This document shows positions 1 through 7,519 of a stretch of 64,000 bases of DNA, piece after piece; positions within the stretch are counted from its first letter, which is position 1; every line of letters starts with the position of its first letter. Source of the DNA: Pseudomonadota bacterium (GTDB taxonomy: Bacteria; Myxococcota_A; UBA796; SXON01); contig JAUXQH010000169.1 in NCBI GenBank assembly GCA_030685065.1, positions 62,001 to 126,000 on the forward strand. Direction: 5' to 3'. The notes under the pieces were generated by a model. The model saw nothing but the letters and a program-made list of their open reading frames with translations, was not told the origin of the DNA and searched no databases. The translations under genes and the position numbers were made by a program.

Positions 1-17
1 GGCGGCCGCCCCGCCCA

Positions 18-788
18 TCAACGTCCCGACAAGAACCCGAGCCTCTGGATCAGCGCCTCCGGCATGTTCCGCACCACGGGCATGATGAGCCGCCAGAAGC
101 CGGGCACGTACACCTCCGCGGCGCCCGCATCCATCGCCGCGACGATGCCGGCGGCGACGCGACCCGGCTTCCCGAAGAGCAGGTGCTTCTTGTGGTCCCG
201 GGTCATCGGAGTATCGACGGGGCCGAGCTTCAAGGTGGTGACACGCACGCCGGCCGTGTGCAGGCGTGTCCGTACGCCTTGAAGGTAGATCCCCAGCGCC
301 CCTTTCGCGGCGCCGTAGGTGTAGTTCCGGGGCCGCCCCCGATCCCCGGCGACGGAGGTGATCACCCCGATACGACCCGATCGTTGCTGTTCCAGCCGAT
401 TCACGAGCGGCACCAGGAGCGAGACCACGCTCGAGAAGTTCGTGTGGAAGCTCGCCTCCGCCGCGCCGAAGTCTCGCTCCGTCTCGAGCTGGTCACCGAG
501 GACGCCGTGGGCGATCAACACGGTGTCGAGCGGCTCGCCGGCGGTGAGCGTCGTGACCGCGTGCGCGACCACGGCGTCGTTGTCCTGGAGCGCGTCGAAG
601 TCCGCGACGGAGGTCGTCACCGTGGCGCCGAGCGCCGAGCAACGGGCGGCGACGGCGGCGAGCCGGGTCGGATCGCGCCCGACGAGGTGGAGGCGATCGC
701 CGCGGCGCGCGTGGAGCACGGCGACCTCAGCCGCGATCGCGGAGGTGGCACCGAAGATGAGGACACGCTTCCCGAGGACAGGCTTCAT
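18..788 (-). CDS. SDR-family NAD(P)-dependent oxidoreductase
   Basis: A 256-residue short-chain dehydrogenase/reductase, expected to be a cytosolic NAD(P)(H)-dependent oxidoreductase. The N-terminus has the Rossmann glycine motif GATSAIA (about residues 13-19). The catalytic Tyr and Lys lie in YTYGAAKGAL (about residue 158), preceded by the active-site Ser in ITSVAG. Length and motif spacing are normal for classical SDRs. The opening segment resembles DprE2-like SDRs, but the substrate cannot be read from sequence. It starts at an ATG whose nearest upstream neighbour on the same strand ends 25 bp away, so co-transcription with the following lipoprotein gene is possible. Family certain, substrate unknown. 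Confidence 0.9.
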   Translation of the reverse strand: MKPVLGKRVLIFGATSAIAAEVAVLHARRGDRLHLVGRDPTRLAAVAARCSALGATVTTSVADFDALQDNDAVVAHAVTTLTAGEPLDTVLIAHGVLGDQLETERDFGAAEASFHTNFSSVVSLLVPLVNRLEQQRSGRIGVITSVAGDRGRPRNYTYGAAKGALGIYLQGVRTRLHTAGVRVTTLKLGPVDTPMTRDHKKHLLFGKPGRVAAGIVAAMDAGAAEVYVPGFWRLIMPVVRNMPEALIQRLGFLSGR

Positions 789-813
789 CGGGACGCCCTA
801 ACCACGGCGACCG

Positions 814-1752
814 CTACGGCGCGGTCGTGCACCAGAGGCCGCTCGGACGGCCGGTCAGGTTCCCGAGCCGGACCGTCTCGCGCCATTCGCCCGTGGTCCG
901 ATCGAAGGACGAGATGCGGTACTGCGTGGTCTCGCCCTCTGGGGTCTGGCCCCCGGCGTCGATGAGGTGGAGCTTCCCTCCGGCCACGCTCATGCCCCAC
1001 ACATAGGTGTCCCAGCCTTCCAGCACGATCCAACGTGTGACGACGCCGGTCAGGAGATCCTGGACGGGGAGCTCGTGATCGGAGTGCCAGGCGCCGTAGA
1101 CGTCCGTCCCGTCGACCGTCAGGCGCGTGATCTGCTCCGCGTCTACCGCGGCGGCCGGGACGCCCGCTCCCAGGTCCGAGAAGGTCGAGAAGCGCTCGAT
1201 CAGACGAGAGGTGGAGTCGATCGCCACCCACTCGCTGCCTGACCAGCCCACGGCGAGCGGTTCAGCGCGCTCTCCGGTAGTCACGCTCCCCGAGGCTGCG
1301 TCCACCGAGTACCAGGTGTTCGTGTCGCCTTCCTTGCCGGCGAACACCCAGCTCGTCCCGTCGGTCGCGAGCCCCGCGGTATGAAAGACGCCCGCACCGT
1401 CGCCGCCCTCGAACCCGGTCCAGCGGGCCTCCTGGGTCCAGTTGCCCGTGGACATGTCGACCACGATCAGGGACACCGCGCCGCGGCCGGCCATCAGGGT
1501 GCGGCACCATGTCGGGGTGTCCGACTCGCCGGTGTGGACCTCATACGTAGGCTCCTCCGGTACGTCGATGTCCGTGCCGATCTGGGGAACGTCCGTTCCC
1601 GTGTCGGTCTGTGTGTCCGAATCGATGTCGGTGTCGTCGTTCGGGTCCCGGTTGGCGCCATCGTTGGCCGCGTCCTCCTCCTCCTCGTCGGCCTGCGGCC
1701 CCTTGATGATGGCTTCATCCGACGGCGCACTGCAAGCGAGGAGGAACAGCAT
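814..1752 (-). CDS. Putative lipoprotein with acidic linker and propeller-like repeats
   Basis: Unrecognised secreted protein of about 312 residues. It begins with a very short signal and lipobox (LFLLAC, Cys about residue 7). An acidic Asp/Glu/Thr-rich linker follows (residues about 15-55), then a body rich in Trp/Gly/Asp strands with recurring patterns such as DGTSWVFAG and DGTDVYGAW, compatible with a beta-propeller. I chose the ATG at 1752 because a GAGG Shine-Dalgarno lies just upstream. GTG starts at 1779 and 1821 would give a longer signal containing Arg. No catalytic motif is visible. It belongs to a class of Asp/Thr-linker lipoproteins seen several times in this window. Confidence 0.7.
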   Translation of the reverse strand: MLFLLACSAPSDEAIIKGPQADEEEEDAANDGANRDPNDDTDIDSDTQTDTGTDVPQIGTDIDVPEEPTYEVHTGESDTPTWCRTLMAGRGAVSLIVVDMSTGNWTQEARWTGFEGGDGAGVFHTAGLATDGTSWVFAGKEGDTNTWYSVDAASGSVTTGERAEPLAVGWSGSEWVAIDSTSRLIERFSTFSDLGAGVPAAAVDAEQITRLTVDGTDVYGAWHSDHELPVQDLLTGVVTRWIVLEGWDTYVWGMSVAGGKLHLIDAGGQTPEGETTQYRISSFDRTTGEWRETVRLGNLTGRPSGLWCTTAP

Positions 1753-1840
1753 GAGACCTCGAGGGCTGATGATGCACACGCTCGAGCTCGGCAACCGGTT
1801 CCCCGGCGCGGATTCGGGCACGCGGCCACTACAGGCCCCC

Positions 1841-2398
1841 TTAGAACCCCGCGCCCGCCGAGAGGGTGATGAACGGGACGACCTCGCTGGCCGCCCCGAG
1901 CACGGCCGGGGCCTCCACCATCCAAGCGGCTCCGCCGGTCACATCGAGCACGACGAAGGCACGTGGGTGCAGCCACGCCCGCGCGGATGCCGACACGGTG
2001 GCCTCCGGGCCCGCCGTTTCGACTGGGGAGCCGCCCTGGTGCCCGAACACGAGCCCAGGAGCATCCTTCGCCCGCTCCGCCTCGGCTACTCCCGCCCCGA
2101 CGAACCCCTCGAAATCGACGTTGTCGCGCCGCAAGCTCGCGACGCGGGCGCGCGCGCGCAGGTGGGCCAGGTCGGGGCCGTTCGACGGGTAGAGGAACCC
2201 GGCGCCGCTTCCGCAGCCCTCCACGGACAGCCAAGCCAGCGGAGACAATCCGCCGCACAGATACGCCTGCGCGCCCGTCGCATCCCCCGATACGCCACCC
2301 CGCACCTCGAGTACCGGATGCCCGAAAAACGGGGACGGGGCGACGGCCTGGGCGGCGAGGCCGTCGGCGAGGGCGGCGGAAATGAGCAAAATCGTCAT
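1841..2398 (-). CDS. Hypothetical envelope protein
   Basis: A 185-residue protein with a hydrophobic start (MTILLISAALADGLAAQA) that reads as a cleavable signal peptide. The rest is Gly/Ala-rich with alternating hydrophobic stretches and ends in an aromatic residue (SAGAGF), as small outer-membrane barrels often do. A purine-rich GGAGA lies about 9 bases before the ATG. It sits between a cytochrome/dehydrogenase pair upstream and a lipoprotein gene downstream, all on the minus strand. I do not recognise the family; a small outer-membrane barrel is an inference. Confidence 0.6.
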   Translation of the reverse strand: MTILLISAALADGLAAQAVAPSPFFGHPVLEVRGGVSGDATGAQAYLCGGLSPLAWLSVEGCGSGAGFLYPSNGPDLAHLRARARVASLRRDNVDFEGFVGAGVAEAERAKDAPGLVFGHQGGSPVETAGPEATVSASARAWLHPRAFVVLDVTGGAAWMVEAPAVLGAASEVVPFITLSAGAGF

Positions 2399-2498
2399 GG
2401 ATCCACGTCTCCAGCGGCCGCTCGGGACATCTGCCCTCCGTCCACACAGGGTGCGCGCCCCAATCCCTCCGACAAGTCCAAAGCGCGAGCGGGTCGAT

Positions 2499-2816
2499 TC
2501 AGCGGGTCTTCCGTAGGGTCACCAGGTAGTGCACCAGCGCGTCCAGCTCGTCCGGACCGATCTGATCCCGCCCGAACGCCGGCATCGCGCCGACGCCCGC
2601 GCGGGTCTGCGCCCGGATCAGGAACCCCGGGAGCGGCTTCTCGTTGAGCGACCAACCGACCCCACCCTCTCCGAACGGGTGGCATTGGTGGCAGTACCGG
2701 AAAAAGACCCGCTCGCCCCGCTCGGCCATCTCGTCGAGCGCCAGGGGGCCGGCGATCGGCTCCGTGCGTCGCGCCGAACCACAACCCGCGAGCGCGAGGA
2801 GGACCAGGAGCTTCAT
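2499..2816 (-). CDS. Monohaem cytochrome c lipoprotein
   Basis: A 105-residue class I cytochrome c. It has a lipoprotein signal (MKLLVLLALAGC), one haem motif CHQCH (about residue 42) and a likely distal Met ligand in VGAMPAFG (about residue 76), followed by the usual C-terminal helix (LDALVHYLVTLRK). Its ATG overlaps the stop of the upstream dehydrogenase gene as ATGA, so the two are translationally coupled. The obvious job is to accept electrons from that PQQ-type dehydrogenase in the periplasm while anchored to a membrane. A longer frame running upstream is rejected because it overlaps the dehydrogenase and carries no signal. Confidence 0.88.
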   Translation of the reverse strand: MKLLVLLALAGCGSARRTEPIAGPLALDEMAERGERVFFRYCHQCHPFGEGGVGWSLNEKPLPGFLIRAQTRAGVGAMPAFGRDQIGPDELDALVHYLVTLRKTR

Positions 2817-4237
2817 GCGCCCTCCCGCCAGATCCGCCACAACACCCCGGTGCCGGGGACCGGCGTCACCTGCTTGCCGTCGACGACGAGGATGCCGAAG
2901 TCGACGACGTAGAGCGATCGGCCGGTCGGGTCGAAGCGGACGGCCACGGGTCGCTCCATCCCGCCGCTCCCCTGCCATGACGCGGGGCCCCGGATCCGGC
3001 CGCGGTTCGTGGCGAATTCCTCGATGCGCCCGGTCTCCACGTCCACCCGGACCACGTTGAAGCCGACTGGATGGAGCACCTTGCCCGTCGCGGGAGCCAT
3101 GTCGCCGAAAATCGCGACAAAGGCCTCCCCGACGTGGCCGAATTGGGCGTCACGAGAAAAATCCAGGCCGTCCGCGCTCCCGTGCACGCCGAAGATCGCG
3201 ACGGGCGCGGGGGGTGTCCCCGGCCACTCGGCGAGGAGCCTCCCCGGCGCCTTCCTGGATGCCGGCCGATACCGCGCGGCCAGGGGGCGACCGTCGGCGT
3301 GATCGGGCCAGCCGTACCACGCGCCCGGCACCGCTTCCCACAACCAATCCCCGTCTCCGAAAATGGGTCGACTCCCGCGCACGTCGTAGCCGTTGTCCGT
3401 GACGAAAAGGCGCCCATCCGGGGAAAATGCCAGGCCGAACGGGTTGCGGAACCCCCATGCGACGAGCTCCAGAGGGCCGCCCGTCACCGGCAGGCGCATG
3501 ACCGCCCCGCTGCACGGCACCTGCCCCAGGACCACCTGCCCCGCGACCGTCGGGGTGCCATAGGGTTGGTAGGCGCCGGTGCTCACCTTGTTCCCGCTCA
3601 CGGGGTCTCGGGTTTCGAAGTTCTCTCCGCGTAGCGTCACGTCCTCGCACGGTGTGTCGTGGAAGTCCGGGAACCGCTCCAACCAACCGATGTGGCGGTT
3701 GTCCTCCCCGACGATCGCCGAGTTGGTCGCGGTTCCCTGTCCGAAGTAGAGCCATCCGTCCGGCCCGATCACGGGCCCGTTGGTGTGGTGGTCGCCGCGT
3801 CCGGGGAGGTTCTCGACGAGGGCGGTCTTGGTGCCGTCCGGCGTCACCCGCAGGATGCGCCCTCCCTCTCTCTGGCCGCCCTCGGCCAGGAAGAACGCCC
3901 CGTCGTGCCAGGTCGCACCGGTCCAGGGTGGGTTGTCTCCGGTCGCGATCGTCTCCGTCCCGCCTCTCGTGCGGACGCGCAGCAACTTCGCCTCGGTGAA
4001 GACCTCGCCGTAGGAATATCCGGCCTCCACGACATAGACGCCGCCGCTGTCATCAAAGGTCACGGCCGTCGGGAACACAAGTCCGCTCGCGACGGCCTCG
4101 ACCCGGTAGCCGACCGGCACGGCCACGTCCTCCACGTCGATCGTCCGGGCCTCCGGCACCTTGACCTGCCCGCCCCCGTTCGAGGGCCGGAGGGCCATAC
4201 AGCCGTTCATGAGAAAAAGCGCTCCGAGCAAGGGCAA
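2813..4237 (-). CDS. PQQ-dependent sugar (sorbosone/glucose-type) dehydrogenase lipoprotein
   Basis: About 474 residues. After a lipobox-like start (LGALFLMNGC) comes a six-bladed propeller typical of soluble glucose/sorbosone dehydrogenases. Visible marks are PVGYRVEAVASGLVFPTAV near residue 40, the metal/PQQ-region motif GDHHTNGPVIGPDGWLYFG (about 147-165) and FRNPFGLAFSPDGRLFVTDNG (about 262-282). Such enzymes oxidise sugars or related alcohols in the periplasm using PQQ. The start is probably TTG at 4237, with GGAG six bases upstream; an ATG at 4210 would destroy the signal. It overlaps a cytochrome c gene downstream, the expected electron acceptor. The exact substrate is unknown. Confidence 0.85.
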   Translation of the reverse strand: MPLLGALFLMNGCMALRPSNGGGQVKVPEARTIDVEDVAVPVGYRVEAVASGLVFPTAVTFDDSGGVYVVEAGYSYGEVFTEAKLLRVRTRGGTETIATGDNPPWTGATWHDGAFFLAEGGQREGGRILRVTPDGTKTALVENLPGRGDHHTNGPVIGPDGWLYFGQGTATNSAIVGEDNRHIGWLERFPDFHDTPCEDVTLRGENFETRDPVSGNKVSTGAYQPYGTPTVAGQVVLGQVPCSGAVMRLPVTGGPLELVAWGFRNPFGLAFSPDGRLFVTDNGYDVRGSRPIFGDGDWLWEAVPGAWYGWPDHADGRPLAARYRPASRKAPGRLLAEWPGTPPAPVAIFGVHGSADGLDFSRDAQFGHVGEAFVAIFGDMAPATGKVLHPVGFNVVRVDVETGRIEEFATNRGRIRGPASWQGSGGMERPVAVRFDPTGRSLYVVDFGILVVDGKQVTPVPGTGVLWRIWREGA

Positions 4238-4456
4238 CTCGGCTCCGGGTGGTGCCGGAAGCTATGCACGGATCCGGGGGACGTCGGACGGGGCGAGCGC
4301 GGCCGACGTGGGGCGCGGGCCACGATCATCGTCGCCAGCGGCCCGGATGGCGAACGAACTCGCGCAGGTGTGGACACCTCTCCGAGTTCGTTCGTACCCG
4401 TCGGGGCGCACCCGCCGCTCCGGGCGCGCCGAGGTCTCTGCTACACTCGGCGCGCC

Positions 4457-7159
4457 ATGCACCCCACGCTCGTCCTACTGTTCCTCGCGTGCTCCCAAGA
4501 CATCGCCATCACCAAGCACGACACGGACGCGGACAGCGACGGGTACCTCGCCGAGGTCGACTGCGACGACGCGCACGCGTCCGTGAACCCCGACGCGCCC
4601 GAGCTGTGTGACGGCCTCGACAACGACTGCGACGGCGTGGTGGATGACGCCGCGACCGATGCGGCCTCCTGGTACGCGGACGATGACGGGGACACCTTCG
4701 GCGCTGGCGAGGCCGTCGCGGCGTGCGAGGCGCCGTTGGGGCACGTTGCCAACGCGGATGACTGCGACGACGCGGCCCCGGACGTGAATCCGGCGGGCGT
4801 GGAGACGTGCGACGAGGTCGACCAGGACTGCGACGGGGACGTGGACGAGGGCGCCGCCGACGAGCCGGCCTGGTACGCCGACGCCGACGACGACGGGTAC
4901 GGCGCGGGGGAGCCGCTGGCCGCCTGCGAGCCGCCCGCCGGCTTCGTCGCGGGCGACGAGGACTGCGACGACGCGCGCGCGGACGTGAACCCCGGCGCGG
5001 CCGAGGCCGACTGCGCCGACCCGGTGGACTACAACTGCGACGGCTCGGTGATGTGGGCGGACGCGGACGCGGACGGCGCGCCCGCCTGCGAAGACTGCGA
5101 CGACGCCGACGCGACGGTAGGGCCCGGCGCGACCGAGACCTGCGACGGGCGCGACGACGACTGTGACGCGGAGGTCGACGAGGGGTTCGACGCGGACGCG
5201 GACAGCCTCGCCGATTGCTTCGACAGCGAGGAATGCGACGGGCTCGACAATGACGGCGACGGCGTTGTCGACGAGGCCGGCGCCACCGGCGAGTCGGACT
5301 GGTACGCCGACGCCGACGAGGACGGGTACGGCGAAGGAGAGCCGCTGGCCGCCTGCGACGCGCCCGCTGGCTTCGTCGGGAACGACGAGGACTGCGACGA
5401 CACCGACGCGACCGTGGGCCCGGGCGCGACCGAGACCTGCAACGCGGTCGACGACGACTGTGACGCGGAGGTCGACGAGGGCTTCGACGCGGACGCGGAC
5501 ACCCTCGCCGATTGCTTCGACAGCGAGGAATGCGACGGGCTCGACAATGACGGCGACGGCGCCGTCGACGAGGCCGGCGCCGCCGGCGAGTCGGGCTGGT
5601 ACGCCGACGACGACGACGACGGGTACGGCGCCGGAGAGCCGCTCGCCGCCTGCGACGCGCCCGCTGGCTTCGTCGCGGGCGACGAGGACTGCGACGACAC
5701 CGACGCGACCGCGTCCCCTGTCGGCACGGAGGTCTGCGGAGACGGCGTCGACCAGGACTGCGACGGCGCCGACTTCGTCTGCCCTGCGGAACGCTGGAGC
5801 GGCACCTCGTCCGTCGAGCTGGCCGGGGTCGCGACCTCGGGCGACGGCTCGGTCGAGAGCTACGGCTACGCCATCGCCGGCGAGATGGACCTCGACGGGG
5901 ACGGGTACGACGACCTCGGCGTGGGTGCCTACGCGCACAACGACCCGTCCGTCGTGGGGACGCTCGAGGGGCGGCTCTACGTGCGACGCGGGCTCCTCGA
6001 AGACGGCGGCGAAACCGTGCTCCAGCTCGACGCAGGCCTCGCGAACGGGGGGCTCGGGCGCGACGTGGCCGCCATCGGTGACCCCGACGGAGACGGCTAC
6101 GACGATCTGCTCGTGAACGGCTACGGCAGCAACCGCGGCCGGGTCTACTGGATCGAGGGCGAGAACGTCCCGACGTCCGGAACGACCACGGCGTACGTGT
6201 CGGCGTACACGACGACCACCTGGGACAGCGAGATCGGCGGCGACGCGAACGACGGGGAGCTCGGCGCGCTCCTCGACGGGCCCGGGGACCTGAGCGGAGA
6301 CGGTGTTCCCGACATCGTCCTCGCCGACAGCGAGTACCAGGGAAGCTCGACGACGGATCGGGACTACGGCCGCTACTACGTCGTGCCCGGGCCCTTCGCG
6401 GCGGGGTCGCGGTCGATCCTGACGGACGCGGTCGCCACCTTCACCGGCGACTCCACCGACGACTGGGCGGGGCGCTGCACCAGCCGGTCGGGCGACGCCG
6501 ACGGCGACGGGGACCCCGACCTGCTCTTCAGCGTGTTCCGCGGCGCATCGGGCTCCCTCCGCGGCCAGCTCTACGTGTACGACGGCGAGACGACGGGGGC
6601 CCACACGCTCGACGGTAGCGGCGCGGACGCGGCGATCGAGGGCCTCGCCGACGGCGATGCGTTCGGCTGGGTCTCGGATCTGCGCGGCGACCTCGACGGC
6701 GACGGCTACGCGGACCTCGTCGCGGGAGCCTACGGCGCCGACACCGGAGGTTCGGCCTCCGGCACCGTGTACGTGCTGCCCGGGCCCCTCTCCGGGACGA
6801 TCTCGGCCAGCTCGGCCATCCTCACCCTGATCGGCGAGGATGCGGGCGACAACGCGGGCCAGACGCTCACGACCCTCCGGGACGTGGACCTCGACGGCGC
6901 GGACGAGCTCGCTGTCGGCGCGAGCGGCAGGGCCTCCAACGCGGGCGCGGTCTACCTCCTCTACGGAGGCCTGACGGGCACGGTCGACCTCTCCGCGGCC
7001 GACGCCGTCTTCACGGGAACGGCGGGGAGCCGGACGGGTTTCGAGCTCGCGCGGGCGGGCGACATCGACGCCGACGGAGCCGGGGACCTCGCGGTGGGCG
7101 CCTTCTACTACGGCACCGGCGCGGGCCAGCTGTACCTCTTGTCGATGGCGGCGCCGTAG
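4457..7159 (+). CDS. MopE-repeat / FG-GAP lipoprotein
   Basis: A 900-residue secreted lipoprotein (MHPTLVLLFLAC, Cys about residue 12). Residues about 17-445 hold roughly eight MopE-type metal-binding repeats (pattern DADxDGYG...DCDD...P.G.E.C...D.DCDG.VDE), known from copper/calcium-binding surface proteins. The C-terminal half carries FG-GAP/integrin-like repeats with DLDGDGYDDLGVG-type calcium loops (about seven), predicting a beta-propeller. It probably acts at the cell surface in adhesion or metal binding. The ATG at 4457 is the only start giving a signal peptide; the frame is open for 800 bases upstream but without coding sense. It resembles the protein at 35566-37824. Confidence 0.87.
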   Translation: MHPTLVLLFLACSQDIAITKHDTDADSDGYLAEVDCDDAHASVNPDAPELCDGLDNDCDGVVDDAATDAASWYADDDGDTFGAGEAVAACEAPLGHVANADDCDDAAPDVNPAGVETCDEVDQDCDGDVDEGAADEPAWYADADDDGYGAGEPLAACEPPAGFVAGDEDCDDARADVNPGAAEADCADPVDYNCDGSVMWADADADGAPACEDCDDADATVGPGATETCDGRDDDCDAEVDEGFDADADSLADCFDSEECDGLDNDGDGVVDEAGATGESDWYADADEDGYGEGEPLAACDAPAGFVGNDEDCDDTDATVGPGATETCNAVDDDCDAEVDEGFDADADTLADCFDSEECDGLDNDGDGAVDEAGAAGESGWYADDDDDGYGAGEPLAACDAPAGFVAGDEDCDDTDATASPVGTEVCGDGVDQDCDGADFVCPAERWSGTSSVELAGVATSGDGSVESYGYAIAGEMDLDGDGYDDLGVGAYAHNDPSVVGTLEGRLYVRRGLLEDGGETVLQLDAGLANGGLGRDVAAIGDPDGDGYDDLLVNGYGSNRGRVYWIEGENVPTSGTTTAYVSAYTTTTWDSEIGGDANDGELGALLDGPGDLSGDGVPDIVLADSEYQGSSTTDRDYGRYYVVPGPFAAGSRSILTDAVATFTGDSTDDWAGRCTSRSGDADGDGDPDLLFSVFRGASGSLRGQLYVYDGETTGAHTLDGSGADAAIEGLADGDAFGWVSDLRGDLDGDGYADLVAGAYGADTGGSASGTVYVLPGPLSGTISASSAILTLIGEDAGDNAGQTLTTLRDVDLDGADELAVGASGRASNAGAVYLLYGGLTGTVDLSAADAVFTGTAGSRTGFELARAGDIDADGAGDLAVGAFYYGTGAGQLYLLSMAAP
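5164..5757 (+). repeat. 297-bp tandem duplication inside the MopE-repeat gene
   Basis: Two adjacent near-identical copies of 297 bp (99 codons), about 5164-5460 and 5461-5757. Both encode the series DAEVDEGFDADAD, ADCFDSEECDGLDNDGDG and AACDAPAGFV. The copies differ by scattered substitutions and stay in frame, so the gene has expanded by recent segmental duplication of two MopE units. Confidence 0.85.
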
Positions 7160-7178
7160 GCCGAGGAGCGGGGGGCTC

Positions 7179-7382
7179 TCACTCCTTCTGGGGCGGAGCC
7201 TGCTCGTCGATGTAGTAGCTGGGATCCGCGTCGAAGCTCGCGGCGCACACCGTCGAGCAGAAGTAGTAGGTGCGGCCCTCTACCTCGCGACGCGCTGCGG
7301 GCTTGCGGGGGTCCACATCCATGTCACATACGGGATCCTTCACGGTCACGAGCGTGTCGACTGGCATCTGGCCTCCCCCCAC
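7179..7382 (-). CDS. YHS-domain protein
   Basis: A 67-residue protein that is essentially one YHS (TRASH-like) domain. It shows KDPVCDMDV near the N-terminus, the paired cysteines of YFCSTVCAASF and DPSYYI at the end. YHS domains bind metal (often copper) and occur beside metal transporters and cytochrome maturation genes. An ATG six codons into the frame (7367) is an equally good start. It lies just downstream of the multihaem cluster on the same strand, so it may be a late member of that locus or independent. No signal peptide, so probably cytosolic. Confidence 0.85.
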   Translation of the reverse strand: MGGGQMPVDTLVTVKDPVCDMDVDPRKPAARREVEGRTYYFCSTVCAASFDADPSYYIDEQAPPQKE

Positions 7383-7493
7383 AGGGTGCGCGCGACAATC
7401 GACGAGGCAAGCCCGCGCCGCGACCTCGTCGCATCCGCCCTGCCGAAAACGAAAGCGGGACCGAAGCGTCTCCGCCCCGGCCCCGCGCCGATG

Positions 7494-7513
7494 GGAGGGG
7501 GCAGGCCCCCTCC
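7494..7513 (-). terminator. GC hairpin after the decahaem cytochrome gene
   Basis: A near-perfect inverted repeat (GGAGGGGGC / GCCCCCTCC, two-base loop) begins seven bases beyond the stop codon of the last cytochrome gene. There is no T-tract on the minus strand, so it may be a 3'-end stabiliser or a weak terminator rather than a classical intrinsic terminator. Confidence 0.4.
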
Positions 7514-7519
7514 GTCAAC

